Assembly (NCBI GenBank): GCA_022414725.1
Contig: CM039464.1
Span: 56,201,336-56,265,335 of the forward strand
Source of the DNA: Microglena sp. YARC
Lineage: Eukaryota > Chlorophyta > Chlorophyceae > Chlamydomonadales > Chlamydomonadaceae
Length of the DNA: 64,000 nt
Reading direction: 5' to 3'
Shown: piece after piece, positions 46,345-55,811 of the stretch
How the letters are laid out: each line of letters begins with the position of its first letter
Position numbering within the stretch: the first letter of the stretch is position 1
Made by a program: the position numbers and the translations under genes
The notes under the pieces: generated by a model
The model's database searches: none
Told to the model about the DNA's origin: nothing
Seen by the model: only the letters and a program-made list of their open reading frames with translations

Positions 46345-46956
46345 TTAGGAATCGTGTCGGATGTGCAGTGCAACACGAGAGGCCTGAGGGTTACGGAAAT
46401 ATGTATATTCGTGTGCATTGGTTTGACGGAAATTATTCACAGCCGAGTTAGTTACCTTTGGGAGGTTATGATGAATTGTCAGGAAACTTTCTAAGTTCAA
46501 ACGCAATGGGAAGCTGCTAACAATCTGTGCTCCACTTGGTTTATCATGTGGTAAGAAGCCAAATAAATATAAACTTTTATCTTTGAATTCAAAACCATAT
46601 CCTGGGCCAGGAGCGTTAAAAGTGCATAATCCGTTTATTTCATTGTGGCTAATGGTCCAGCCTGGTAGTAAAGTGTTCAGTGTTGCTAACCATTGGTCCA
46701 GGTCATAATTCCCGACTGGAATTCTAACGGATGTCTTTGTCCCATTATTAACAACACTGAAGTCATTGTTACTCGCCCGAATACTATAGAAACATCTATT
46801 GATTATTAAATCAGTAACAGTTACTTTAGTACGACCACCGAATTCGTTATGTAGGATTCCAGCAGGTAGGCTCGTTGTGAAATTATCCGGGGTCCCAGAT
46901 GTTCTGTATTGTGAGCTGATGTATATTAATTGAGTTTTGATAACAATGGGCGCCAT
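46345..46956 (-). CDS. PLV structural-like protein, 203 aa
   Basis: An intact 203-codon gene whose ATG overlaps the stop of the gene before it (TAATG). It opens with IYISSQYRTSGTPDNFTTSL, has LIINRCFYSI, then IPVGNYDLDQWLATLNTLLP and FEFKDKSLYLFGFLP. The order 'S..R....pdnFt..L', 'G.Y....l...ln', 'LfGF' is a pattern I associate with virion-surface or minor structural proteins of PLVs, virophages and giant viruses; the precise role is unknown. It is last in the minus-strand virion block and likely co-expressed with it. Confidence 0.55.
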   Translation of the reverse strand: MAPIVIKTQLIYISSQYRTSGTPDNFTTSLPAGILHNEFGGRTKVTVTDLIINRCFYSIRASNNDFSVVNNGTKTSVRIPVGNYDLDQWLATLNTLLPGWTISHNEINGLCTFNAPGPGYGFEFKDKSLYLFGFLPHDKPSGAQIVSSFPLRLNLESFLTIHHNLPKVTNSAVNNFRQTNAHEYTYFRNPQASRVALHIRHDS

Positions 46957-47357
46957 TATATAATTTCGTAGATAATAACTGATAGAATGAAATTTGGGAA
47001 TCCAATATACAGATTTCCAGCGGCATCATAGACTGTTATATTTAATTGTTGATTTTTCAGAGACGCGATTAGCTTGTGACCTAGTGTATTGCTTGTAATT
47101 GTCTTAACAATACTGTGTGTTTCCCCTCCTAAAAGCAAGTTGGTTCTCTCTCCATTCACTGAATTATCAAAAGGGGTTTGTGCGAAGATCCCATTTGCAC
47201 TCATGCAGAACGGCCCTGGTTTACTCGCTGTGGTAAATGATTCGACAGCCAGCTGGTACCCCTTTTCATTGTATGGCAGGTCGCAATTTAACTTCAATTG
47301 GTAGTTCTGTGTTGATGTATTGTATGAGCTAAATAACGTTACTCTCTGCCAAGCCAT
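46956..47357 (-). CDS. PLV hypothetical structural protein, 133 aa
   Basis: Starts ATG immediately after the TAA of the 83-aa gene and in the same frame, and ends overlapping the next start. It reads MAWQRVTLFSSYNTSTQNY, then KGYQLAVESFTTAS and LNITVYDAAGNLYIGFP. Beta-rich composition suits a virion component. Because the TAA at 47358-47360 is in frame with the upstream gene, the two could once have been a single 217-residue protein, but the ATG right after the stop fits two tightly packed genes. No family recognised. Confidence 0.5.
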   Translation of the reverse strand: MAWQRVTLFSSYNTSTQNYQLKLNCDLPYNEKGYQLAVESFTTASKPGPFCMSANGIFAQTPFDNSVNGERTNLLLGGETHSIVKTITSNTLGHKLIASLKNQQLNITVYDAAGNLYIGFPNFILSVIIYEII

Positions 47358-47609
47358 TTATATTACTGTAGATTTTTCATTTTCTACAGTGACCAAACCT
47401 TCCAAGACCTCGTTTGAAACCGGTTTTTTCTGCTTATTCATATCTTTCCGTAGAAGCTTTTTGTCCCTATACATGAGTGGTTTGGCAATATGTAGGGAAA
47501 TGCACGAATCCACCAAATATTCCGGCAGTCCGGGTGACATGTCCAATACTGCTGCTTTCAGATACTTGTAATCATTGGTCTGTCGATATTCATTTGTGAT
47601 AGCGGCCAT
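47358..47609 (-). CDS. PLV small conserved-type protein, 83 aa
   Basis: Overlaps the 3' end of the packaging ATPase gene by 20 bp and stops directly at the next ATG. It reads YKYLKAAVLDMSPGLPEYLV, DSCISLHIAKPLMYRDKKLL and a Lys/Glu-rich tail. An 'lP.YLVD.CI..H' helix-like core is seen. Position next to the ATPase suggests a packaging or virion function, which is inference. No family assignment. Confidence 0.5.
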   Translation of the reverse strand: MAAITNEYRQTNDYKYLKAAVLDMSPGLPEYLVDSCISLHIAKPLMYRDKKLLRKDMNKQKKPVSNEVLEGLVTVENEKSTVI

Positions 47610-48501
47610 TGTTTAACAATAATTTAGAAAAATAATTTTTCTGTAAGCTGAGAATGATGTCGAAATTCTTTTTAAACCTTTGGCTTTTGTCCTGTGTAAA
47701 ATCCATCACAAGTGCATCATATTCGTTTGCTGTTGCGTGCAGATAGAGTGCTTCAAACTTCTGTAGAGTGATCGAACTACTTACTTCTTCATATAAATCC
47801 TCCAAGATCTTAGTGCTGGCAAACTTGAATAGCACAAAAATACTTGTATTGGTTCGAATAGACTTAGGGATTGCCTTGAGATTCTGTGTGCATATCATTA
47901 TGTTTATACCCAAATGTCTGTTCTTGAGAACCAAATTAGTCAAGGCTGATTTGCCAAGAGATTTAAATGCACTACTGCCCACAAGGTCGTCCAATATCAG
48001 GTATACTATACAACCGTTTGGGTACTTGCAGGTAGGTCGTTGGTATCCAGTTCTCTCAAGGAAATCGATTTCATCAAACGAAAGTCCATCTATATTTCCT
48101 TTCATAAACTTGGAATAAACAATCATCTGCCTCCTGCATTCTTCTGTATTTTCCTTTTCTAGTTTGATGTTTTCAATCACTTCTAAAAGTTTGGAGTCTG
48201 AATAATCTGAAATGATATCATTTGGATCAATTTTCAAGCAATTGAATACCGGATTAGCATCATGTGTTGGGGGAAATACTAAAACTCTCATATCCTGTTT
48301 GCCATCAAATCCATAAATCTCGTATTGTTTCAATAATTTGCAAAGACTGTACGTCTTCCCACTTCCTCTGGAGCCGACTAGGAGTGACACAAAATAATTA
48401 CGTGGTAGAGCTGAATTGAGGGACTGTGGATACTTGTTTGCTTTGTATTGGAGTGGTTTATGACTGAAATTTGCTACTGCGTTCTCAACAATATTCATCA
48501 C
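47590..48501 (-). CDS. PLV genome-packaging ATPase (A32/FtsK-HerA type)
   Basis: An intact 303-residue protein. Walker A GSRGSGKT at residues 43-50; Walker B IVYLILDD at about 165-172 with the DD acid pair; sensor-like MICTQNLKAIPKSIRTN at about 202-218, with the Gln and Arg typical of the family. This motor drives viral DNA into preformed capsids. Length and motif order agree with PLV, virophage and NCLDV A32-like ATPases. The gene has an ATG (48499-48501) 22 bp from the stop of its upstream neighbour and ends in TGA. Confidence 0.88.
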   Translation of the reverse strand: MMNIVENAVANFSHKPLQYKANKYPQSLNSALPRNYFVSLLVGSRGSGKTYSLCKLLKQYEIYGFDGKQDMRVLVFPPTHDANPVFNCLKIDPNDIISDYSDSKLLEVIENIKLEKENTEECRRQMIVYSKFMKGNIDGLSFDEIDFLERTGYQRPTCKYPNGCIVYLILDDLVGSSAFKSLGKSALTNLVLKNRHLGINIMICTQNLKAIPKSIRTNTSIFVLFKFASTKILEDLYEEVSSSITLQKFEALYLHATANEYDALVMDFTQDKSQRFKKNFDIILSLQKNYFSKLLLNNGRYHK

Positions 48502-48523
48502 TAATTACATGGTAGAATATTAA

Positions 48524-49027
48524 TCAAAATGGACATGTGTGACCAGGAAAGAGTGATTGGTAAGCGATTCGTTTGCCCTCGTTTAATATTTTTTCCCTAA
48601 GAAGTTGTACTGTATCTTCTTGAGTAAGTATTGGTCTAGCTTTGGTGACCTTCAGACGTTTTTCAATGTGTTTTGATATCTTTTGAACCTCTCCTTCTTC
48701 TTCTTCTGATTGAGAATCTGTTACAATCTTTTGCTCTTCTTCTGAACTGTCTAAAGTAACAACCACATCCTTCTTCAGCTTTCTAAAGACAGTGTTTTTG
48801 CGACGTGTCATTTCTGCCGTTTTTTCTTGTTTTTGGACTTCTTTCTCTTGAATCTTCAGTTCTTTCTCCTGTCGTGTAATCTCTCCTAATTCCCGCCTTT
48901 TTGCCCATGCTTTTTCTCTGGCGATAGACAATGAAGCTTTCTGCTTCTCGGACATAACACGCTTAGCTTTGACTGGTATCACTTCAGTATCTTCTAGTAG
49001 GTTGCTATCTTCTTCTATATTCTCCAT
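48524..49027 (-). CDS. PLV charged coiled-coil protein, 167 aa
   Basis: Intact. Acidic start (MENIEEDSNLLEDTE), basic KAKRVMSEKQKASLSIAREK, a long Lys/Glu helix (EKELKIQEKEVQKQEKTAE), acidic DSSEEEQ and SEEEEGEV patches, ending in GHTCPF. The 'EKQKASLSIAREKAWAKRR' segment resembles a DNA-binding NUMOD/coiled motif seen in many PLV and giant-virus proteins of unknown role. Possibly a DNA-condensing or internal virion protein. Separated from the ATPase gene by 22 bp. Confidence 0.5.
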   Translation of the reverse strand: MENIEEDSNLLEDTEVIPVKAKRVMSEKQKASLSIAREKAWAKRRELGEITRQEKELKIQEKEVQKQEKTAEMTRRKNTVFRKLKKDVVVTLDSSEEEQKIVTDSQSEEEEGEVQKISKHIEKRLKVTKARPILTQEDTVQLLREKILNEGKRIAYQSLFPGHTCPF

Positions 49028-49091
49028 ATGTGATTTTACATTAGAAAAGATTAGAATTAATTAGAAAAATTAAATAGGTTTTACAAATAAT

Positions 49092-49295
49092 TTATTGGAA
49101 TTTGGGATATACTGGGAGAGTTCGGAGTATTTTGACTGCATTAGGCTTCCTTGGAATAGGTCTTCCCTACAGAAGGTCTGATTCATGTAAGGGTGTGCGT
49201 ATTGTTCGTCTGCCAATAAAGTTTGTTGCTGGTTGATTGTACTGTGTTTTTTTCGGCCATGACTCAATATATAGCGGCAGCAAATATTGATCCAT
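49092..49295 (-). pseudogene. PLV small gene with in-frame TAG, 67 codons
   Basis: From the ATG at 49293-49295 the frame reads MDQYLLPLYIESWPKKTQ, NFIGRRTIRTPLHES, meets TAG at 49167-49169, then continues GRPIPRKPNAVKILRTLPVY to TAA at 49092-49094. The overlapping frame at 49070-49267 lacks an ATG and looks less protein-like. If the reading is right, this gene has one nonsense change. Function unknown. Confidence 0.45.
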
Positions 49296-49306
49296 GTTGT
49301 TATATA

Positions 49307-50407
49307 TTACTTTGTGTAAATATATTTTGAACCCGTTTCGTCATTATCTAATTCAAGCAAGCTATTGTATTTTACGAATAAAAGTGAGTAATTTTTCTTA
49401 TTATTGTTTCCGTTTGAATAAAATGAAATATCATAATTGATATCTTCTTCATCCTCTATATCAATAGGCAGCCCACAGGCCCATTGATAAGATTTAATAG
49501 TTGGGGGAAATCTCAACAATAATGTCCCGTCAACAGTGTGTGTCATGAGGTGTTCAATCGCACGATTTTCGTTATCGAAAATGAAACCTAGATATTCTAT
49601 TGCTTTATCATAAGGAATAGAATGATTCGCAATGGGTACATTGTTTATACTAAATCCTACATGAATCGGTTTTTCGTAACCAATATTACTTATCCCGTGC
49701 ATGAAATAATATGACGTCCCATTCCAGTCTTGTGTAGATACCTTTTGATAATAATCATACTGTAAAAAAGTAGCCAAGACATATTCAATATCACGTGACC
49801 CAACGAAGATATTTGTTGTTTGATTTTCGGATTCATTGAGTTGGAATTGACTGGTGAAATTATCGAATTCAATTCTATCGGATACGTTGTCTTCTATTTC
49901 ACTTTTGATAATGAGTGTTGGTTTTACAATTTCATATCCAACGGATACACTCTCTCTTAACAGCACCACAGCGTCTGCCCACTCAATTTCAATTCTGATT
50001 TTGCCTTTAACAATACAGTCCTTAGTTCCTAGGATACCATGGAATTTATCAATCACGAACGGTATCAGATCTGTCTCTGCAACAATGTCAACTGCTTGAT
50101 TATTCCCAAACATATTAGTTGAGGCTTGTGTCGAGTTGTGTACGTCCATCATCCTAGCCAAATGATTATACTCATTTATTGTTTGAATTAGGACATCATC
50201 AAAATATACTGAAAGAGTGCTTATCATACATCCAATCCCACGAGGTGCTACTCCCATTGAATTCATTGTAAACATGATCTTCGCTGTGTTCAAATCCCAT
50301 ATTCCATCATTGATCTCAAATACGCATTGGCTTTTGGGGGAAAAAATAGTATCACCTATGGCCTCAAAACTGAACACCTTTGTAATGTGTTTTGGTACAG
50401 GGTTCAT
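49307..50407 (-). CDS. PLV candidate minor capsid (penton-type) protein, 366 aa
   Basis: Intact. It starts MNPVPKHITKVFSFEAIGD and is rich in beta-strand-like segments: LSVYFDDVLIQTINEYNHLA, CIVKGKIRIEIEWADAVVLL, IHVGFSINNVPIANHS. It directly follows the major capsid candidate in transcription order, the usual place of the minor capsid gene in PLVs and virophages. Length is typical of single jelly-roll penton proteins. I cannot see a diagnostic motif, so the call rests on position, size and composition. Confidence 0.5.
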   Translation of the reverse strand: MNPVPKHITKVFSFEAIGDTIFSPKSQCVFEINDGIWDLNTAKIMFTMNSMGVAPRGIGCMISTLSVYFDDVLIQTINEYNHLARMMDVHNSTQASTNMFGNNQAVDIVAETDLIPFVIDKFHGILGTKDCIVKGKIRIEIEWADAVVLLRESVSVGYEIVKPTLIIKSEIEDNVSDRIEFDNFTSQFQLNESENQTTNIFVGSRDIEYVLATFLQYDYYQKVSTQDWNGTSYYFMHGISNIGYEKPIHVGFSINNVPIANHSIPYDKAIEYLGFIFDNENRAIEHLMTHTVDGTLLLRFPPTIKSYQWACGLPIDIEDEEDINYDISFYSNGNNNKKNYSLLFVKYNSLLELDNDETGSKYIYTK

Positions 50408-50467
50408 TTTATATTATTATTAGATATGTTTTATGTTTTGTTAATCAATTCTCTGCTAACCAAACAG

Positions 50468-51639
50468 TTAGAGTACTAATTCGAGTTGTCTACCAGCGCC
50501 TATCCTCAACATGGAACCACACTCAATGAAAACAAGGGCTGTTAGTGATTCGGAACCAGCTGCACCACCGATGCTCTGCGTGTCAAATGAACCTATGCTT
50601 GAATTACCCCTGGTGTCCACGCCAGACAGAAAAGAATCATCGTTATGACAAAATTTACAGGACAATACAAAAAAGTTGTCACGCCATTTTGCGAATGTGT
50701 CACAATAAGGATGACTTCCCCCGTCTGCCGATTGTAATTGGTTATATTATGACTGCGTTAGGGCAAAACACTGACCCGGATTCGCGCGAAAATCAGGTGT
50801 GTATACGCCGTTTAAATTAAATTGGGCTGAAGACATTCCAGTAGCTTTTCTTGTAAAGGTATTAGACGATTTGTAACTCCATCAAGCCCACCTGATGGAC
50901 TCTGTGCAACAAATGTATCCCATGCCCTATTGACCGATTGAGAAGATACACTAAATTTAGTTGATTGACTATAGGAAGTTGCAGCTGAACTGAAACTGAA
51001 GTAATTGCGGAAGCTTAGCTCGTATACCCCTCCACTAGATAGAAATGCGTTATGCATGGAGTCAAAAATCCCGTCATCAATGGAGATCGTGTCTACACTG
51101 AATGAAATGTCTGATAGTGTGAATGTTCCTCCTCCTAGACAGTTTGCTCCGTCAAGTTGAATTCGTAGTCGGACCTGTCCCAATAGTTTAGTATCAAGGA
51201 TAGATGGTTGAAAACTGTTAAGACTCAACCAGTTAGATATGGAATATGGTGCTTCAGCAGATGAACCAGCTGATGCATCCCCTCCTCCTTGTACGATTTT
51301 CCTGCGATTATGTGCGTCCTCCCCAAAACTCGTATCAGCAATGATATTCCACAGCTGATTGTAATTTGAGCAACCCGACACCACCATTCCATTCACCTCA
51401 AGATCCAATCGGGAAATTATCGACTCTATGTTTCTTGCAAATCCACCAACTTCAGTTTTCCCATTGAAGTGCATGATCAAAGTATCACTATCGACCAAGC
51501 AATTTGAAGGAAGGTCGACCGTTATAACGCCAGTATTCGTCGCAGTCGTGCTGTTGAGTGTACTGAGCCTCTTCATCGCCCTTGAATAATTCTGTATTTT
51601 TTTCACCAAATATTGCAAATTCTTTGGATAAGCCGACAT
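50468..51639 (-). pseudogene. PLV major capsid protein, frameshifted and with a stop
   Basis: From ATG 51637-51639 the frame gives MSAYPKNLQYLVKKIQNYS, VDLPSNCLVDSDTLIMHFNG, LEVNGMVVSGCSNYNQLWNI, ISNWLSLNSFQP, with ordered beta segments, and stops at 50812. Coding continues in another frame after a 5-bp tandem duplication at about 50811-50824 (ATTTA twice), meets an in-frame TAA at 50747-50749, then runs to a TAA at 50468-50470 ending LRIGAGRQLELVL. The N-terminal 'IpSnslid..Ttl.mhfng' and the C-terminal 'SLTALVFIECGSMLRIGAG' suit PLV double jelly-roll capsids. About 388 codons in all. The provirus therefore cannot make this capsid unless rescued. Confidence 0.65.
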
Positions 51640-51686
51640 GGAAAGTACTTTGTATAAGTATTGTTTTGAAAATAATAAAAAATGTT

Positions 51687-52352
51687 TTATTTTTTACCCT
51701 TCAGATAAGTGTACATTTGTTTGTAATGATAAGAGACTGCTGGCCGATTCAAAATAATTTGGTAAGCTGGATCATTGTTCCTGCCTTGCCATTCGGTAGC
51801 AATGGCTATTATATCTAGTTTTGATTGTGCAGAATTTCCAACTTTTTAATGTTTGGAATCAAACATGTTTAATTTGTGTTGAAGATCATCCATGTTTTTT
51901 CTAAGACTTGTCCTGGAGCCTGACGCTTCCCCGGGATTTCTGAATTCAGACACATTTGGTGTTGATGATCCAAAAGCAGAATCCATGTCTTCTCTAGGTC
52001 GTTTATTGAAAAAGATTTTTTCTTTCTCTTCGTCTGATAAACCACTTGGTCCACTTGCTGTTTCCTGTTTGGGTTGTTGTTTCTGTTGTTCTGTTTGGAC
52101 AGACTTTACCAGCTTTTCCACAGCTGAATGTTGGTTCACAATCTGACTGACCATTGTCGGCGGGGCTTGTGCAGGAATTTTGATGGCAAACTCAAATGGA
52201 TTAAACCCTAGCATTCTAGTCTGTGTCCTGTCGGCTGGTAATTTAATGTTTATGATTGTAGCTCGTTGAGTAATATTCCTACCTCTTGCAATTTGTTTGA
52301 TGTGATTGGATTTGTTATTAACTGTCTTTTTAACAACTTTCCTTGTTCTCAT
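51687..52352 (-). pseudogene. PLV basic/Gln-rich protein with in-frame TAA
   Basis: A 168-residue frame (51846-52352) begins MRTRKVVKKTVNNKSNHIKQ, has ADRTQTRMLGFNPFEFAIKI, a Gln/Lys-rich linker and FFNKRPREDMDSAFGSS. It stops at TAA 51846-51848, but the same frame continues for about 52 codons (KLDIIAIATEWQGRNND, YQIILNRPAVSYHYKQMYTY) to TAA 51687-51689 just before the capsid gene. The continuation is protein-like, so the first TAA is probably a nonsense change. Function unknown; virion or regulatory protein. Confidence 0.45.
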
Positions 52353-52379
52353 TTCTTATAATTATATGTCCTAAAATTA
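52353..52379. promoter_or_regulatory. Divergent PLV promoter region, 27 bp
   Basis: Only 27 AT-rich bases (TTATAATTATATGTCC in the middle) separate the start codons of the minus-strand and plus-strand blocks, so core promoters of both must lie here or overlap the coding ends. No defined motif was identified. Confidence 0.4.
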
Positions 52380-55280
52380 ATGTATTCCAGTCAATATATA
52401 TTTGCGCAGCCACAAAATACCAAGAGGGTTCAGAATAGTATAAATGGTACGAATGATGTCGCCTCATTCGCCTCTAACCTAGCCGTTGCTAATCAGATAT
52501 CAATAGGTGTAATTTCACCCCAGGTTATTCAATACACAAATGGTATTGTATTCTCATCGAATCTTGCTGTGTTTTCATCAAGTGCATCAGTGTTTTCATC
52601 AAATCTTACAGTTGCCAATAGCAATTACATGTATCCAAAAATAACATATTGTTCAAATCTATCAACAAATAATTCAAATTACATGCACCCCAAGACTGTG
52701 TTTTCATCAAATGCATCAGTGTTTTTATCAAATCTTACAGTTGCCAATAGCAATTACATGTATCCAAAAATAATATATTGTTCAAATCTTGCTGTAGGAA
52801 ACAGTAACTATATGTATCCCAAAATAACATATAGTTCAAATCTATCAACCAACAATTCAAATTACATGTATCCCAAGATTACCTTTTCATCTAATGCTGC
52901 AGTTTATGCAAGCAACCAGTCTGTTTACAACAGTAATAACATTGTTAGTCTGTCGAATTATGCGTATGCAATTGAGAACATTAGTTCGTGGGACGATATT
53001 ACAGGCATGCCAACGCTTTTTTCGGGAAAATATTCCGATTTGATAAATCCCCCAATAATTCCACAGAATTTATGGCTTAAAAACGCATTGGGTTTGTATA
53101 CGCTTTAAAAAGTGGGTGTCGGTTCGTTTCCATTAAATATGATATCCGCTCGAAATGATACAATATTATCGGACGCCAGTCCAATGTCTGATTATCAAAT
53201 CGGTGTATATTCTACTGGAACCAGAATAGTAGAAGGGTGTGGAATACAATTCTCAGGACTTGTCAACGCATCCTTATCACCTGGAGCAGCAATCGTTTTT
53301 GAAAGAACGGAAGCAGGAAATTTCTCAGGGTCTCTCCATTTCAAAACACAAGGAAATAATGGGTTTTCGGACCCTCTGACCAAACGCCTGACTATTACTA
53401 GGGGTGGACGAATTGGGATGGGTACAACAAATCCAGGATATGCTTTGGATGTCGTGGGTTCTATCAACTGTTCTGGTCAATTTTTGGTTAATGGTTCGCC
53501 AATTTCAACATCTTCAACGAATACAAATACATTCGGGAACATAACAATATATACCAATCAAATAAAATGTGTTAATTCACAATTCAATAATATAAGCACT
53601 GGGGATTACAACTGTTACATAAATTCTGATCAATCTTATGTCAGTCAGAATGATAAAAAGAACTTCAATTGGCGCAGAAATGGATCTAGTGTAAATGCAG
53701 GGTGGCAGATAATGCGACTCACTGAAAGCGGACAACTTGGTATTGGAACGGGTCATAACCCTACATATGCACTAGACGTTCTTGGGGACATCAACACATA
53801 TGGTAAATTCCGGGTGAACGGTGTGGAAATTGCATCATCCGCTTTTAATGGTGATTACGATTTTTTAACCAATAAACCAGTTTTATTTGATGGAAATTAT
53901 AATAGTTTGACAAACCGACCAGCCCTGTTTTCCAAGTCGTATAATGACCTTACCAATAAACCGATATTATTTTCCGGTGATTATGCAGATCTAAATTTTG
54001 CTCCCTTGCAACCAAGTACAGCAAGCACTGGTTGGTATTTAGGCACTTCTGGAAGTCATACATTTGGAATAGGAACCGGTACCAATTCTAGAAATCTTCT
54101 CACTGTTCAGTCTTTTGCTAAACGTTTATCGGATAGCTCACCTAATACAGATTATAATTTGATGATTTCGAATCTTGGGACTTCAACGGGTCAACATGGA
54201 ATGGCATTTTCATGTGGATTAGCAGCATTTGCGTCGACAGATACACCTGATACGGCTATAGTGTCTGAAAGACTTGCTCAAGAATATCATGGTGGTAGTC
54301 TACATTTTAAAACCAGAACAAGCTCAGCTATCGGGACCCTTATGACTCGAATGACCATAGCCGATAATGGATCTGTCGGAATAGGTACTAAAACACCTTC
54401 ATATCTATTAGACGTTGATGGGTCGATAAATGCAACACAAAGTTTTGTCAATGGTGTAGCGGTGGGTACTAGTTCTGGGACATCCGGATTCTCCGGGGAT
54501 TACAATCAATTATATAACAAACCCGTCTTATTTTCAGGGGTATATTCAGCGTTGAGCGGACTTCCGACTTTATTTGATGGTAAATATTCATCACTATCAG
54601 GTCTTCCAACATACACATTTAATGGACAATATTCCAGTTTATTCAACAAGCCCAACCTTTTCGATGGGAATTATAATTCATTAACTAATCGTCCTGTAAT
54701 CCCTGATAGCTATTGGACAGCAGTCGAACAGGGTGTAATGTTCTCAGCCACGGGTAATAGATATAAAACGAGCTTGACACCGCTTATTAATCAAGAGACA
54801 TTTCCAAAATTGGAGTTTCACGATCAATGGGGTGCTAACAAACTTAGTCTGACATTCCAAGGTACTAACAATCGAATAGAATTAGCCTTTATACATGATA
54901 TTGGGACCCCAGCAACGAATATCCCCTATGTTTATATTTCTACTTCTGGCGCAATATCTGGGAACTCAGATCGTCGACTCAAAAACCATATAGGATTTAT
55001 TGACCCACAAGAATCATTAAATAAAATTAATCAATTAATGCCTGTAAAATACACATTTAAACATGACCCAGATAATGTCGATTATGGCCTTTACGCTCAG
55101 GATGTCCAAGATGTTTATCCCCATCTCGTTGGTAAAGACAGTAATGATAATTTAACATTAAATTATTCCGGACTTGTTCCACACTTGATAGCAGCTGTCC
55201 AACAATTGAGTGCTTCTGTTAAACTATTGAATGCTGAAGTGGCTGTTTTGCAAGCTTCGCTTATCAATGCTTCGCATTGA
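52380..55280 (+). pseudogene. PLV fiber-like protein with S74 chaperone, one in-frame TAA
   Basis: ATG at 52380. The first 242 codons are stalk repeats (SNLAVFSSSASV, NSNYMYPKITYCSNLS) ending ITGMPTLFSGKYSDL. A TAA at 53106-53108 is followed in the same frame by 722 codons to TGA 55278-55280. The second part has three VGIGT/IGTG-type beta modules (GMGTTNPGYALDVVGSINCS), repeats of the form YNSLTNRPALF, and a C-terminal intramolecular chaperone from SDRRLKNHIG (Ser 104 residues from the end), with GLYAQDVQDVYP and LNYSGLVPHLIAAVQQL. S74-type modules trimerise phage and giant-virus fibers and then cut themselves off at the Ser. It likely formed the receptor-binding fiber. Confidence 0.85.
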
Positions 55281-55281
55281 T
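55263..55281 (+). terminator. Hairpin over the fiber stop codon
   Basis: ATCAATGC, loop TTC, GCATTGAT: a perfect 8-bp stem ending on the fiber TGA. A related stem, GATGC TTC GCATC, lies at 61045-61057. A 3'-end signal is likely by analogy with other PLVs and giant viruses, which is inference. Confidence 0.55.
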
Positions 55282-55422
55282 GGCATAAAAGCTATCCAAA
55301 CAGACAAAATAAGACCAATCAGAAACTCGGAGGTTTTAGGGTTTATAACCATTTTTGATTAGGAAAGCTAATAAAAAATACTTAAGAATCTTGAGCATAT
55401 TATATATTACAAGTATAATAAG

Positions 55423-55713
55423 ATGAGCGACACGTGCATCAAAGTTCACACTTATTCTAGTGAAATCCACAAGACGAAAATGAAAGAAGACCCTGAATAT
55501 CGTGCTTATGTAAATAATCTCGCCAGACTTGCAACTGTAAAACGGTATCAAACAGATGAGGCATATCGTGAGAGGTAACAAGCATATACCAGGAACAGGT
55601 ACCAAAATGATCCTGAATTTCGCGAAAAACGAAATGAACGTGCAAGACTATATCATGCAAAAAAAAGAGAAGAAAAAAAGGCGTTATTATTAGCAGAAAC
55701 TGTCGGAGTATAG
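55423..55713 (+). pseudogene. PLV small repeat protein with in-frame TAA
   Basis: From ATG 55423 the frame reads MSDTCIKVHTYSSEIHK, KEDPEYRAYVNNLARLATVK, then TAA at 55576-55578, then QAYTRNRYQNDPEFREKRNE to TAG 55711-55713. The two halves are repeats of each other ('DPE(Y/F)R....N..AR'), so the stop falls inside a conserved pattern. Similar basic helical repeats occur in PLV and giant-virus proteins and suggest DNA binding; that is inference. Confidence 0.5.
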
Positions 55714-55811
55714 TGTTTCATTTAAAAAATTGAAATGCACATTATTTTTTTGAGTATTTTAAGTAAGACGCTTAAGAGATTGTTCACATATTAATATATT
55801 ACAGAGTTATA

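Noticed and set aside
49070..49267. 65-residue frame starting at a non-ATG codon
   Set aside because: The overlapping frame from the ATG at 49295 looks more protein-like on both sides of its single TAG.
50805..50825. Programmed -1 frameshift at TTTAAAC in the capsid gene
   Set aside because: The heptamer is out of phase with the incoming frame; a 5-bp tandem duplication explains the shift better.
49092..55713. Reassigned code (TAA/TAG read as Gln) to explain in-frame stops in the PLV
   Set aside because: The 710-codon helicase frame, the ATPase and the integrase use CAA/CAG for Gln throughout with no internal TAA/TAG, and TAA occurs at sensible gene ends (capsid, integrase, tight overlaps). 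Frameshifts are also present, so decay explains the stops.
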